64,000 nucleotides of DNA from Streptomyces sp. NBC_00539. Its GTDB lineage: Bacteria > Actinomycetota > Actinomycetes > Streptomycetales > Streptomycetaceae. How positions within the stretch are numbered: position 1 is the stretch's first letter; each line of letters opens with the position of its first letter. The stretch spans positions 6,467,501 to 6,531,500 of the forward strand of contig NZ_CP107811.1 of the NCBI RefSeq assembly GCF_036346105.1, read 5' to 3'. Positions 48,501 through 58,691 of the stretch are shown here, in pieces. The translations under genes and the position numbers were made by a program. Below the pieces are notes generated by a model. The model searched no databases and was not told the origin of the DNA. It saw nothing but the letters and a program-made list of their open reading frames with translations.

Positions 48501-49753
48501 CCCGGCGGGTGGCCGTCACGGGCCTCGGCATAGTCGCGCCCGGTGGCATCGGCGCACGGGCGTTCTGGGACCTACTGGCCGCCGGGCGTACCGCGACGCG
48601 GGGCATCACCTTCTTCGACCCCGCGGGCCTGCGGTCGCGGATCGCCGCCGAGTGCGACTTCGATCCGGCGGCCCACGGACTGGACCCGGAGCAGGTCGCC
48701 CGCGGTGACCGGTACATCCAGTTCGCGCTGGCCGCCGGCGACGAAGCGGTCCGCGACGCCGGACTCGACCTCGCCGGGGAGGATCCCTGGCGGGTCGGGG
48801 TCTCCCTCGGCACCGCGGTCGGCGGCACCACCCGCCTGGAGCACGACTACGTACTGGTCAGCCAGGGCGGCCGGCGCTGGGACGTCGACCCCGGCCAGGC
48901 GCAGCCGCACCTGCACCGGGCGTTCTCGCCCAGCACGCTCGCGTCCACGGTCGCGGAGCGCTTCGGTGCCCGCGGCCCGGTCCAGACCGTCTCCACGGGC
49001 TGCACCTCCGGGCTCGACGCCGTCGGGTACGCCTTCCACACGGTCCAGGAGGGCCGGGCCGACGTCTGCATAGCCGGCGCGTCCGACTCTCCGATCTCTC
49101 CCATCACCATGGCCTGCTTCGACGCCATCAAGGCCACGTCGCCCAACAACGACGACCCGGCCCACGCCTCCCGGCCGTTCGACAACGACCGCGACGGGTT
49201 CGTGATGGGCGAGGGCGGGGCGGTCCTGGTGCTGGAGGAGCTGGAACACGCCCGGGCCCGCGGTGCTCACGTGTACTGCGAGGTCGGCGGGTACGCCACC
49301 TTCGGGAACGCGTACCACATGACCGGGCTGACCGGTGAGGGCCTGGAGATGGCCCGCGCCATCGAGAGCGCCCTCGACCACGCCCGCCTGGACCGCTCGG
49401 CGATCGACTACGTCAACGCCCACGGCTCCGGCACCCGGCAGAACGACCGCCACGAGACCGCGGCCGTCAAACGGGCCCTGGGCCACCACGCCTACGCCAC
49501 GCCCATGAGCTCCATCAAATCCATGGTCGGGCACTCCCTCGGCGCGATCGGGGCGATCGAGCTGGTGGCCTGCGTCCTCGCCATGCGCCACCAGGTCGTA
49601 CCGCCGACCGCGAACTACGAGACGCCGGACCCCGAGTGCGACCTGGACTACGTCCCCCGCGTCGCCCGCGAACGGAAGCTGGACGGCGTGCTGTCCGTGG
49701 GCAGCGGGTTCGGCGGCTTCCAATCCGCGGTGGTCCTGAACCGGAAGGGTTAG
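48497..49753 (+). CDS. Ketosynthase KS-alpha of the spore-pigment PKS (WhiE-ORFIII type)
   Basis: A 418-residue condensing enzyme that joins malonyl units on the ACP. The active-site Cys169 lies in [11 protein letters not shown], and the His residues lie in [14 protein letters not shown] and [23 protein letters not shown] closes the thiolase fold. It acts as a heterodimer with KS-beta. ATG 48497 overlaps the cupin stop codon. The gap to KS-beta is eight bases. Chain length is set by the KS-beta partner, not by this subunit alone. Confidence 0.97.
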   Translation: MTRRVAVTGLGIVAPGGIGARAFWDLLAAGRTATRGITFFDPAGLRSRIAAECDFDPAAHGLDPEQVARGDRYIQFALAAGDEAVRDAGLDLAGEDPWRVGVSLGTAVGGTTRLEHDYVLVSQGGRRWDVDPGQAQPHLHRAFSPSTLASTVAERFGARGPVQTVSTGCTSGLDAVGYAFHTVQEGRADVCIAGASDSPISPITMACFDAIKATSPNNDDPAHASRPFDNDRDGFVMGEGGAVLVLEELEHARARGAHVYCEVGGYATFGNAYHMTGLTGEGLEMARAIESALDHARLDRSAIDYVNAHGSGTRQNDRHETAAVKRALGHHAYATPMSSIKSMVGHSLGAIGAIELVACVLAMRHQVVPPTANYETPDPECDLDYVPRVARERKLDGVLSVGSGFGGFQSAVVLNRKG

Positions 49754-49761
49754 AGGACACG

Positions 49762-51012
49762 ATGAGCGAACCGAACCCACGGCGTGCCGCCGTCACCGGA
49801 ATCGGCGTGATCGCGCCCAACGGACTGAACGCGGACGCGTTCTGGAAAGCCACCCGGGAAGGCATCAACGTCCTCGGCCGCATCACCCGCGAGGGCTGCG
49901 ACCACCTGCCGCTGCGGGTGGCCGGTGAGGTGCGGGCCTTCGAACCGGCTACGGCCGTCGAGGAGCGCTTCCTCGTCCAGACCGACCGGTTCACGCACTT
50001 CGCCATGGCGGCGGCTGACTCCGCGCTGGAGGACGCCCAGCTCGGGCAGAGCGCCACCGGCGAGGCGCCCTTCTCCGTGGGGGTGGTCACCGCCGCGGGC
50101 TCCGGCGGCGGCGAGTTCGGTCAGCGCGAGCTGCAGCAGCTGTGGGGGAAGGGCAGCCGGTTCGTCGGCCCGTACCAGTCCATCGCCTGGTTCTACGCCG
50201 CCAGCACCGGCCAGATCTCCATCCGCCGGGGCTTCAAGGGCCCCTGCTCGGTCGTGGCCGCCGACGAGGCGGGCGGCCTGGACGCCCTCGCGCACGCCGC
50301 GCGGGCCGTGCGGCGCGGCACCGACGTGATCGTGGCGGGCTCGACCGAGGCACCCCTGGCCCCCTACTCGATGGTGTGCCAGCTCGGGTACCCGGAGCTG
50401 AGCACCGAAGGGGACCCCGACCGGGCCTACCGCCCCTTCACCTCCGCGGCCTGCGGCTTCGTACCCGCCGAAGGCGGCGCGATGCTCGTGGTGGAGGAGG
50501 AGGACGCCGCGCGCGAGCGCGGGGCCGCGGTGCGCGCCGTCGTCGCGGGGCACGCAGCGACCTTCACCGGCGCCTCCTGCTGGGAGGCGTCCCGCGAAGG
50601 GCTCGCCCGGGCCATCGACGGGGCCCTCGCGGAAGCCGGCTGCGCCCCCGAGGAGGTCGACGTGGTCTTCGCCGACGCCCTCGGCCTCCCCGAGGCCGAC
50701 CGGGCCGAGGCGCTCGCCATCGCCGACGCCCTGGGACGGCACGGCAGGCGCGTTCCCGTCACGGCACCCAAGACCGGCATCGGCCGCGGCTACTGCGCGG
50801 CGCCCGTGCTGGACGCCGCGGCCGCGGTGCTGGCCATGGAGTACGGCATCATCCCGCCCACTCCCAACATCTTCGACATCTGCCATGACCTCGACCTCGT
50901 GACCACCCGCGCCCGCGCCGCCGAGCTGCGCACCGCACTGGTCCTGAGCCGGGGACTCATGGGGTCGAACTCGGCGCTCGTGCTCCGGCGCGGCGCCACG
51001 GGTGCCCCGTAG
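49762..51012 (+). CDS. Ketosynthase KS-beta / chain length factor (WhiE-ORFIV type)
   Basis: A 416-residue KS-like protein in which the active-site Cys is replaced: VVAADEAGGLDALAHA has Glu169 where most chain length factors have Gln. The His residues of KS-alpha are also altered (VFADALGLPEADRAEA). It decarboxylates malonyl-ACP and sets chain length. ATG 49762 follows AGAGGAC. The stop codon TAG at 51010-51012 forms the loop of a 10-bp hairpin. Glu at this place may be typical of spore-pigment factors; I am not certain. Confidence 0.96.
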   Translation: MSEPNPRRAAVTGIGVIAPNGLNADAFWKATREGINVLGRITREGCDHLPLRVAGEVRAFEPATAVEERFLVQTDRFTHFAMAAADSALEDAQLGQSATGEAPFSVGVVTAAGSGGGEFGQRELQQLWGKGSRFVGPYQSIAWFYAASTGQISIRRGFKGPCSVVAADEAGGLDALAHAARAVRRGTDVIVAGSTEAPLAPYSMVCQLGYPELSTEGDPDRAYRPFTSAACGFVPAEGGAMLVVEEEDAARERGAAVRAVVAGHAATFTGASCWEASREGLARAIDGALAEAGCAPEEVDVVFADALGLPEADRAEALAIADALGRHGRRVPVTAPKTGIGRGYCAAPVLDAAAAVLAMEYGIIPPTPNIFDICHDLDLVTTRARAAELRTALVLSRGLMGSNSALVLRRGATGAP

Positions 51013-51022
51013 CGGGGCACCC
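51000..51022 (+). other. 10-bp hairpin with the KS-beta stop codon in its loop
   Basis: GGGTGCCCCG (51000-51009) pairs perfectly with CGGGGCACCC (51013-51022); the 3-base loop is the TAG stop. It sits 21 bases before the ACP start codon, and the ACP ribosome-binding site (AAGGAGAGG) lies free after it. It may slow RNA decay or separate translation levels of KS-beta and ACP. Confidence 0.8.
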
Positions 51023-51043
51023 CGGAACAAGGAGAGGAATCCC

Positions 51044-51779
<736 letters not shown>

Positions 51780-51796
51780 GCCGGACGGAGAACCCG

Positions 51797-52129
51797 ATGC
51801 ACCAGTCCCTGATCGTCGCCCGTATGGCACCCGGGTCGGCCTCCGGCATCGCCGAGGTCTTCGCGTCCTCCGACCGCGGAGAGCTGCCGCACCTCGTGGG
51901 AGTCGCCCGGCGCAGCCTCTTCCAGTTCGGTGACGTGTACCTGCACCTCATCGAGTCCGAGAAGGACCCCGGCCCCGCCATCGCCAAGATGACGGGGCAC
52001 CCGGAGTTCGTCGACGTCAGCCGGCGGCTGTCCGCGTACGTCAGCGCGTACGACCCCGACACCTGGCGCTCGCCGAAGGACGCCATGGCGCACTGCTTCT
52101 ACCGCTGGGAGCGCGACTCCCGGTCTTGA
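51797..52129 (+). CDS. TcmI-type polyketide cyclase (WhiE-ORFVII type)
   Basis: A 110-residue ferredoxin-like dimeric cyclase, acting in later ring closures. VARMAPGSASGIAEVFASSDRGELPHLVGVARRSLFQFGDVYLHLIE and AHCFYRWE match TcmI and WhiE-ORFVII. ATG 51797 has CGGAGAA upstream. It is the last gene of the rightward operon, followed by a 19-bp terminator. Confidence 0.95.
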   Translation: MHQSLIVARMAPGSASGIAEVFASSDRGELPHLVGVARRSLFQFGDVYLHLIESEKDPGPAIAKMTGHPEFVDVSRRLSAYVSAYDPDTWRSPKDAMAHCFYRWERDSRS

Positions 52130-52139
52130 AGCACGCCAC

Positions 52140-52193
52140 TACGCCGCCGGTCGCCGGGCCCGCACCTTCGCGGACCCGGCGACCGGCGGCGTA
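52140..52193. terminator. Perfect 19-bp hairpin ending the pigment operon
   Basis: Arms at 52140-52158 and 52175-52193 are exactly complementary (left arm begins TACGCCGCCGG), with a further CCGC/GCGG stem inside. It lies between the convergent pigment operon and methyltransferase gene and can serve both. Confidence 0.9.
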
Positions 52194-52214
52194 CGGGTGA
52201 CCGGCCGACTGCGC

Positions 52215-53264
52215 TCAGCCCGCCACGGTGCAGTCGAAGGCGTGCAGGTACGGGTTGACCGGACGGATGTCGTTCACGGCCAGGCCCGCCTCGGTGAGCC
52301 TGCCGACCATGCTCTCGGTCGTGTGCTTGGCCCCTCCGACGTTGAGCAGCAGCAGCAGGTCCATGCCGGTGCTGAACTGCATGGACGGGGTGTCGTCCAC
52401 CAGGTTCTCGATCACCACGACCCTCGCCCGGGGGCCGCCGGCCGCGATGACGTTGCGCAGGGTGCGGGCGGTGCTGACGTCGTCCCACTCCAGGATGTTC
52501 TTGATGATGTACACGTCGGCCTGTACCGGGATGTCCGCCCGGCAGTCGCCGGGCACGATGTGCACCCGGTCGGCCAGCGCCCCTCCCGGCCGCAGCCGCG
52601 GATCGGCGTTCTCGACCACGCGCGGCAGGTCGAGCAGGGTGCCGCGCATCGCCGGGTACTTCTCCAGCAGGCTCGCCACCACGTAGCCCTGGCCGCCGCC
52701 GATGTCGGCGACCGAGGAGGCCCCCGACAGGTCGAGGAACTCCGCCACGTCCTGCGCCGACTGCCGGCTGGAGGTGGTCATGGCCCGGTTGAAGACGTCG
52801 GCCGACTCGGGGGCGTCCTCGTTCAGGTAGGTGAAGAACTCCTTGCCGAAGAGGTCCTCGACGACGTTGTGGTTGGTGCGCACCGCCTCGTCCAGCTTCG
52901 GCCAGGCGGCCCAGGTCCAGGGCTCCGTGCACCACAGGGCGATGGCGCGCAGGCTGTGCGGGTCGTCCTCGCGCAGCAGCCGGGACGTACCGGTGTGCGT
53001 GAACGTGCCGTCCGGCTCCTCGGCGAAGACCCCGTAGCAGGACAGCGCCCGCAGCAGCCGCCGCAGCGGCTTGGGCTCGGTCTTCACCGCGGCGGCGAGG
53101 TCCGCCACGCTCATCGGGCCGTCCCCGAGCGCGTCGGGCACGCCGAGCCGGACGGCCGCGCGCAGGGCGGCGGTGCACGCCGCCCCGAAGACGAGCTCGC
53201 GCAGCCGCATGGACGGAGGGGGCGCCGGCCTCGTGGTCGGGTCGGTGGTGCGTGCGGTCGTCAT
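52215..53264 (-). CDS. SAM-dependent O-methyltransferase, aromatic polyketide type
   Basis: A 349-residue class I methyltransferase. An N-terminal dimerisation helix-turn-helix (about 20-105; LGVPDALGDGPMSVADLAAAVKTEPKPLRRLLRAL) precedes the SAM-binding core with VADIGGGQGYV near residue 185 and the catalytic IIKNILEWDD segment, where the usual base His of the HxxHDW motif is replaced by Asn. It resembles TcmO/DnrK-type enzymes of aromatic polyketides. ATG 53264 has GGAAGG upstream. It is convergent with the pigment operon and could methylate its product; S. coelicolor whiE lacks it as far as I recall. Confidence 0.88.
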   Translation of the reverse strand: MTTARTTDPTTRPAPPPSMRLRELVFGAACTAALRAAVRLGVPDALGDGPMSVADLAAAVKTEPKPLRRLLRALSCYGVFAEEPDGTFTHTGTSRLLREDDPHSLRAIALWCTEPWTWAAWPKLDEAVRTNHNVVEDLFGKEFFTYLNEDAPESADVFNRAMTTSSRQSAQDVAEFLDLSGASSVADIGGGQGYVVASLLEKYPAMRGTLLDLPRVVENADPRLRPGGALADRVHIVPGDCRADIPVQADVYIIKNILEWDDVSTARTLRNVIAAGGPRARVVVIENLVDDTPSMQFSTGMDLLLLLNVGGAKHTTESMVGRLTEAGLAVNDIRPVNPYLHAFDCTVAG

Positions 53265-53305
53265 GCCGCCCTTCCTGTTCTCGTTCGCGCCGGACGGGCG
53301 GGAGG

Positions 53306-54364
53306 TCAGCACAGCCCCGTGGGCTTCGAGGCCCCGCAGGAGTTGCTCTTGAAGACGTTGCCCCGGCCGACGTTGCTGTCGACGAGGTCCGCGGGGGCGT
53401 TGCCCCGCAGCGTGTTGTCGGTGATCTTGTTCCGTTCGTTGTGGGCGCCCACGAAGCTCTTGAAGAGGACGATGCCGCCGGACATCGGGGACGAGCCCTT
53501 GTTGTCCGTGACCTCGTTACCGGTCACCTCGGTCTCCTCGACGCCGGTCAGCACGATCCCGGAGCCCTGGAGGAACGGCAGCCTGGCGGTCTTCGGGCAG
53601 AACTTGTTGTTCGCCACCACCCGGTTGTCGTGGACGGCCAGGTGGCCGCCGTGCGGGGAGTTCTCGTCGCCCACGACGACCACGCCGACGCAGTTCGCGG
53701 TGATGTCGTTGTGTCCGACGCTGAGGTTGCGCAGGCGGCGCAGGGTGATGCCGTTGCGGTTGTCCCGGAGGTGGTTGTGCTCCACCACCGTCCCCCCGGT
53801 GTCCGTGGCCCCTGCCTCGGTGGCGACGGTGTTGGCGAGGAACAGGCCCGCGTCGCCGTTGCCGCGTGCGGTGTTGCCCTTGAAGATCCCGCGCGTGGAG
53901 CGCTCCTGGGCGATGCCCCACTGCCCGTTCTTCTCGGCGGTGACGTTCCGTACGGTCAGGCGGTCGGTCCGGGAGGACCAGAGCCCGGTCTTGGCGAAGC
54001 CGGACAGGGTGAGCGAGGCGATGGTGGTGTGCCCGACGGGCCGGCCGTCCGCGCCCTCGACGCAGATGCCGTTGCCGGCCCGGGCGCAGGCGTCGGCGGC
54101 CTCTCCGGCGGCGGGGGTGAGGACGGTACGGGGCCCCATGCCGCGCAGGATGAGCCCGGAGGTGGTCACCCGTACGCTCTCCCGGTACGTGCCCTCGGTC
54201 AGCAGGACGGTGTCGCCCGGGCGCGCCGCGTCCACCGCCCGCTGGACCGAGTCCCCGGGACGTACGACGTGGACCATCGGAACCGCGGCGGCCGGCGCGG
54301 CGCCGAGCCCGGTGGCGCAGAGCACCGCGGCGCCCGCGCAGTAGAGAATATGACGCTTCTTCAT
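53306..54364 (-). CDS. Secreted right-handed parallel beta-helix protein (NosD-like)
   Basis: A 352-residue exported protein with signal peptide MKKRHILYCAGAAVLCATGLGAAPAAA. The body is a right-handed beta-helix with repeating coils, for example TTIASLTLSGFAKTGLWSSRTDRLTVRNVTAEKN, EHNHLRDNRNGITLRRLRNLSVGHNDI, and DNRVVANNKFCPKTA. The fold serves polysaccharide lyases and the NosD copper protein, but no active-site triad is evident. Cys residues at the end could form a cap bridge. It is 41 bases upstream of the methyltransferase gene on the same strand and may be cotranscribed. Confidence 0.85.
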   Translation of the reverse strand: MKKRHILYCAGAAVLCATGLGAAPAAAVPMVHVVRPGDSVQRAVDAARPGDTVLLTEGTYRESVRVTTSGLILRGMGPRTVLTPAAGEAADACARAGNGICVEGADGRPVGHTTIASLTLSGFAKTGLWSSRTDRLTVRNVTAEKNGQWGIAQERSTRGIFKGNTARGNGDAGLFLANTVATEAGATDTGGTVVEHNHLRDNRNGITLRRLRNLSVGHNDITANCVGVVVVGDENSPHGGHLAVHDNRVVANNKFCPKTARLPFLQGSGIVLTGVEETEVTGNEVTDNKGSSPMSGGIVLFKSFVGAHNERNKITDNTLRGNAPADLVDSNVGRGNVFKSNSCGASKPTGLC

Positions 54365-54724
54365 ATTCGTACGTTATGACCCGATACGCCGCCGAGGGCC
54401 GGGATGGGCCATCCGGTGGCGTGTCATCCGCCCCGGACCCCTGCGTGCGGTGCCGGTCCCTCAGGGGCGCCCCGTGCCTGCGCTTGCCAGGCACTACGGG
54501 CGGCCGGAGACTGGTGTCATAGGTGTGGCACCACCTCTGGCAACGCGGTTGGTCGTCGCCAACGCTCCACCCACTGCTGCCACATTCAGCGCGCTCCCGC
54601 GGCTGCGTCCGCGAGATCCTCCCGGAGGCCCGGGGCGACGCTGCGGCCGGTCAGGTTGAACGTCGCGGACCTCCCGTACGTTGATGAATGATTAACCATC
54701 GGCCCTCTTTTCAGGAGGTGTCCT
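54365..54724. other. 360-base divergent promoter gap
   Basis: It separates the beta-helix gene from the protease operon. The right end has an AT-rich patch (54680-54720) and a very strong ribosome-binding site, AGGAGGTG, at 54715-54722. I find no clear coding frame. Confidence 0.5.
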
Positions 54725-55942
54725 ATGAGTAGGACCCCCCGACTCAACTGCATCATCCCCCCGTACCTGCTCAAGAGGCTCTTGGAGAGCGAAGACAGCG
54801 AGGTGCGCCGGGCAGCCCTGGGCACCATGCTGACCACTGCTCGCCTGCGGGGTGAGCGAACGGTCCGGGCTTCGTTCACCGGCCTGGCCACTCCCGGCAA
54901 CGGCCGGCGCACCGTCTTCGACTGCGAGCACGGAAGCTTCCTCCCGTCCGCGGAACTGGCCAGGACGGAGGACGGACCCGAATCCGCCGACGAGGCCGTC
55001 GACCGGGCGTTCGAGGGGCTGGGCCTGACACGCGATTTCTACAAGGAGGTGTTCCAGCGCGATTCGATCGACGGCCACGGGATGCGCCTGGACGGGTACG
55101 TCCACTTCAGCGTGAAGTACAACAACGCGTTCTGGGACGGGCAGCAGATGGTCTTCGGCGACGGTGACGGGAAGATGTTCAGCAACCTCACCGGATCCCT
55201 CGACGTGATCGGCCACGAGTTGACGCACGGAGTCACCGAGAACACCGCGGGACTCGAATACCACAACCAGCCCGGGGCCCTGAACGAGTCGATGTCGGAC
55301 GTCTTCGGTTCGCTGGTCAAGCAGTGGTCGCTCAAGCAGTCGGCCGAGGAGGCGGACTGGCTGATCGGGGCCGACGTCTGGACCCCCGGAATCGACGCCG
55401 ACGCCCTGCGCTCGATGAAGGCCCCGGGCCACGCCTACGACAACGCGCTGTTCGGCAAGGACCCCCAGCCCGACCGCATGAGCAAGTTCATCCACCTGCC
55501 CGACACCGAGGACGCGGATTCCGGCGGGGTGCACCTCAACTCCGGGATTCCCAACAAGGCGTTCTTCCTGACGGCCGTGGGCATCGGCGGATTCGCCTGG
55601 GAGACCGCCGGGCGCATCTGGTTCGAAGCGCTCAAAGCCTCCGGCAAGGAGGCCACGTTCCAGGATTTCGCGGACACCACCTACCAGAAGGCCGGAGAGC
55701 TGTTCGGCTCCGGAAGCGCCGAGCAGTCGACCGTGCTGGCGGCGTGGCAGGAAGTGGAGATCCAGATCAGTGGCGTCCCGTCGGGAGTCGCCCGGGCGCG
55801 GAGCCTCGCGGGAGCCGACGGGAGCGGCGGCGCGGGCCGCCAGGACGGCCTTGCGGCCGTGACCACACAGGTCGGCGAACTCAGCGCCAAGATGACGGCG
55901 CTGGCCAAGGATGTGGCCGCCCTGAAGAAAACCAGGCAATGA
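54725..55942 (+). CDS. Protealysin-like M4 metalloprotease
   Basis: A 405-residue thermolysin-family zinc protease without a signal peptide. The short N-terminal propeptide carries CIIPPYLL at residues 9-16, as in protealysins. The zinc site HELTH is at 164-168, with the third ligand Glu188 in NESMSD exactly 20 residues later, and the catalytic His in GVHLNSGIPNKAF. After the catalytic domain there is a tail of about 60 residues ending in a heptad-like coiled coil (VTTQVGELSAKMTALAKDVAALKK), which is unusual. The next gene overlaps by four bases and encodes an emfourin-like inhibitor. Cys9 could act as a cysteine switch; that is inference. Confidence 0.93.
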   Translation: MSRTPRLNCIIPPYLLKRLLESEDSEVRRAALGTMLTTARLRGERTVRASFTGLATPGNGRRTVFDCEHGSFLPSAELARTEDGPESADEAVDRAFEGLGLTRDFYKEVFQRDSIDGHGMRLDGYVHFSVKYNNAFWDGQQMVFGDGDGKMFSNLTGSLDVIGHELTHGVTENTAGLEYHNQPGALNESMSDVFGSLVKQWSLKQSAEEADWLIGADVWTPGIDADALRSMKAPGHAYDNALFGKDPQPDRMSKFIHLPDTEDADSGGVHLNSGIPNKAFFLTAVGIGGFAWETAGRIWFEALKASGKEATFQDFADTTYQKAGELFGSGSAEQSTVLAAWQEVEIQISGVPSGVARARSLAGADGSGGAGRQDGLAAVTTQVGELSAKMTALAKDVAALKKTRQ

Positions 55943-56241
55943 GGGTGACTCTGGCGGCACACGGCGGGCTGGCGGCGGCGAGCAACCTCCGCCGTCCGCC
56001 CGAGGCACTGGACACCGATGCCCTGCCCGAAGACGCCGCCGCCGAGCTGGCCCGGCTGGTGGCGGCGGCGGCCGCGGAGCCCGAGGCCGAAGGGCCCGGC
56101 CGCGCCAGGGACGCGATGAGCTACACGATCACGGTGGAGGACGGCGGCCGTACGACGGTGCTCAAGCAGTCGGACGCCGCCATGACCCACTCGTTCGCGG
56201 CCCTGCTCACGTGGCTTCGGAACCACTTCGCACAGCAGTGA
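55939..56241 (+). CDS. Emfourin-like protease inhibitor
   Basis: A 100-residue protein that starts at ATG 55939, overlapping the protease stop (ATGA). MRVTLAAHGGLAAASNLRRP at the N-terminus and the central YTITVEDGGRTTVLKQSDAAM are the pattern of emfourin (M4in), the protein inhibitor coded beside protealysin in Serratia. It has no signal peptide, so it would act in the cytoplasm or be exported with the protease. The coupling suggests that the cell makes both together and protects itself. Identity rests on gene order and pattern, not on a search. Confidence 0.8.
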   Translation: MRVTLAAHGGLAAASNLRRPPEALDTDALPEDAAAELARLVAAAAAEPEAEGPGRARDAMSYTITVEDGGRTTVLKQSDAAMTHSFAALLTWLRNHFAQQ

Positions 56242-56277
56242 CGACCGGTGGGCGCGGTCGGCCGCCCGGAAACCCGG

Positions 56278-57096
56278 CTACGGCGTGGTACGGGCCGGGA
56301 AGGTGAAGCTGTAGCCGTGCGCGGTGAGCCACGGCAGGTACTCCTCCAGCGCCGCGACGGTCTCGCTGCGGTCGCCGCCACCGTCGTGGAAGAGGACGGT
56401 CGGCTGCTGCGGCAGCCCGCCCTCGGCTGCGGCGAGGATGGCCGGCAGGCCCGGACGGCTCCAGTCCTTGGGGTCCACGCTCCAGCCCAGGGGGCGCATC
56501 CCGCTCGCGGCGGCGATCGCGCGGCTGTCGGGGGTGAAGGCACCGCCCGGCGCCCGGTAGTAGGTGACGGCCACGCCCGGTACGGCCGTCTCGATCATGG
56601 CCTTGCCGTCGAGTATCTGCCGGCGCTGGTAGTCCACCGGCTTGTGGTCCATGGTCACGTCGTGGTCGACGGAGTGGTCGCACAGCCGGTGCCCGTCCGC
56701 GGCGACCGCGCGCACCAGTGCCGGGTACTTCTTCGCCTGGGTGCCGATCATGCAGAAGGTGGCCTTGACGTGGTTCTCGCGCAGCACCTGGAGCACCTTC
56801 GGGGTCCAGCGGGGGTCCGGGCCGTCATCGATGGTGATGGCGACGTCGTGGCCCGGGCCCTGGGCCAGCCGGGAGATCCCCAGTGGGATCCGGGAGGCGC
56901 TCCCGGCCGGTTCCGCGGGGTGCGCGGCACGGTGTGCGACCGGGTGCGCGGCAGGGTGCGCGGCAGGGTGCCGGCCGGCGGAACCGTCCGCGGCGGCCAG
57001 GGCCGGTGTGACCGCCGTCGTCAGGAGACCGAGGACGGCCGCCGCCACCGCGGAACCGGCCCGCCGACGACGTACGGAACTGCTGGTGGTGCCCAT
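56278..57096 (-). CDS. Secreted polysaccharide deacetylase (NodB fold)
   Basis: A 272-residue exported CE4 enzyme. MGTTSSSVRRRRAGSAVAAAVLGLLTTAVTPALA is the signal peptide, then a linker with repeated HPAAHP-type units (His/Pro/Ala). The NodB core has TIDDGPDP with Asp base and metal Asp, HSVDHD with two metal His, RAPGGAF, and a late FHDGGGDRS. Such enzymes remove acetyl groups from chitin, peptidoglycan or xylan. It is convergent with the protease operon and stands alone. Confidence 0.92.
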   Translation of the reverse strand: MGTTSSSVRRRRAGSAVAAAVLGLLTTAVTPALAAADGSAGRHPAAHPAAHPVAHRAAHPAEPAGSASRIPLGISRLAQGPGHDVAITIDDGPDPRWTPKVLQVLRENHVKATFCMIGTQAKKYPALVRAVAADGHRLCDHSVDHDVTMDHKPVDYQRRQILDGKAMIETAVPGVAVTYYRAPGGAFTPDSRAIAAASGMRPLGWSVDPKDWSRPGLPAILAAAEGGLPQQPTVLFHDGGGDRSETVAALEEYLPWLTAHGYSFTFPARTTP

Positions 57097-57515
57097 GGAC
57101 GCGCCCTTCCCTTGCGCTCGGCCCCCGCCCTCACATAGCTGCTGATCCAGGCTAGGTCATCCCTCCCGGCCCCTTCCTCGCCCGACCGGCCTCCGGGAGC
57201 GGCCCGCTCGGGCCCGGTCCCGGCCCGGCCACGGGCGGACGGCCGCGGCAGCCGGCCGAAGGTGAGATGCGTCACGGCCGCGTACGGGTCCGCGGTGCGG
57301 GGTGGTCGGCGGTGCGGGGTGGTGTCCGGGCGCGGGGGCGTCGGTGGGGGTGGCCGTCGGTGACTGCCGCCCCTCGCTGCCCCGAGCGGCAGGCCTGCTG
57401 CCCGCACGGCACCGGCGCACCGGTGCCGTGCGGCGGCCCCGGCCCGCCCGCCGGCCTGCACCGGCGGGCGGCACCACGGGCCACAGCGGTGCGGCACCGG
57501 TTCGGCCTCGTCGGG
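57097..57515. other. 419-base gap with two hairpins
   Basis: No coding frame stands out. The right half carries a terminator-like hairpin (57402-57433) and a second GC hairpin near 57448-57475, both downstream of the aldo/keto reductase gene. The left half contains the deacetylase promoter. Confidence 0.5.
57402..57433 (-). terminator. 14-bp hairpin after the aldo/keto reductase gene
   Basis: CCGCACGGCACCGG (57402-57415) pairs exactly with CCGGTGCCGTGCGG (57420-57433) around a 4-base loop. Confidence 0.7.
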
Positions 57516-58502
<987 letters not shown>

Positions 58503-58691
58503 GTTGCTGCCTCCTGAGTTCGCTTTCCTCTCCCCGGGACGCTAGGTGTTGGAGTGCACTTCATGTCAACTGATGACGCGCACACCGCTTGCGTCGGCAG
58601 CCGCGGTCAAGGTGCGACACAAGAGGGCTGTCGGCAGCCCATCGTGACGACCCATCAGGCAGGTTCTGGTCCCAGTTGTCCCCGTGCCGGC

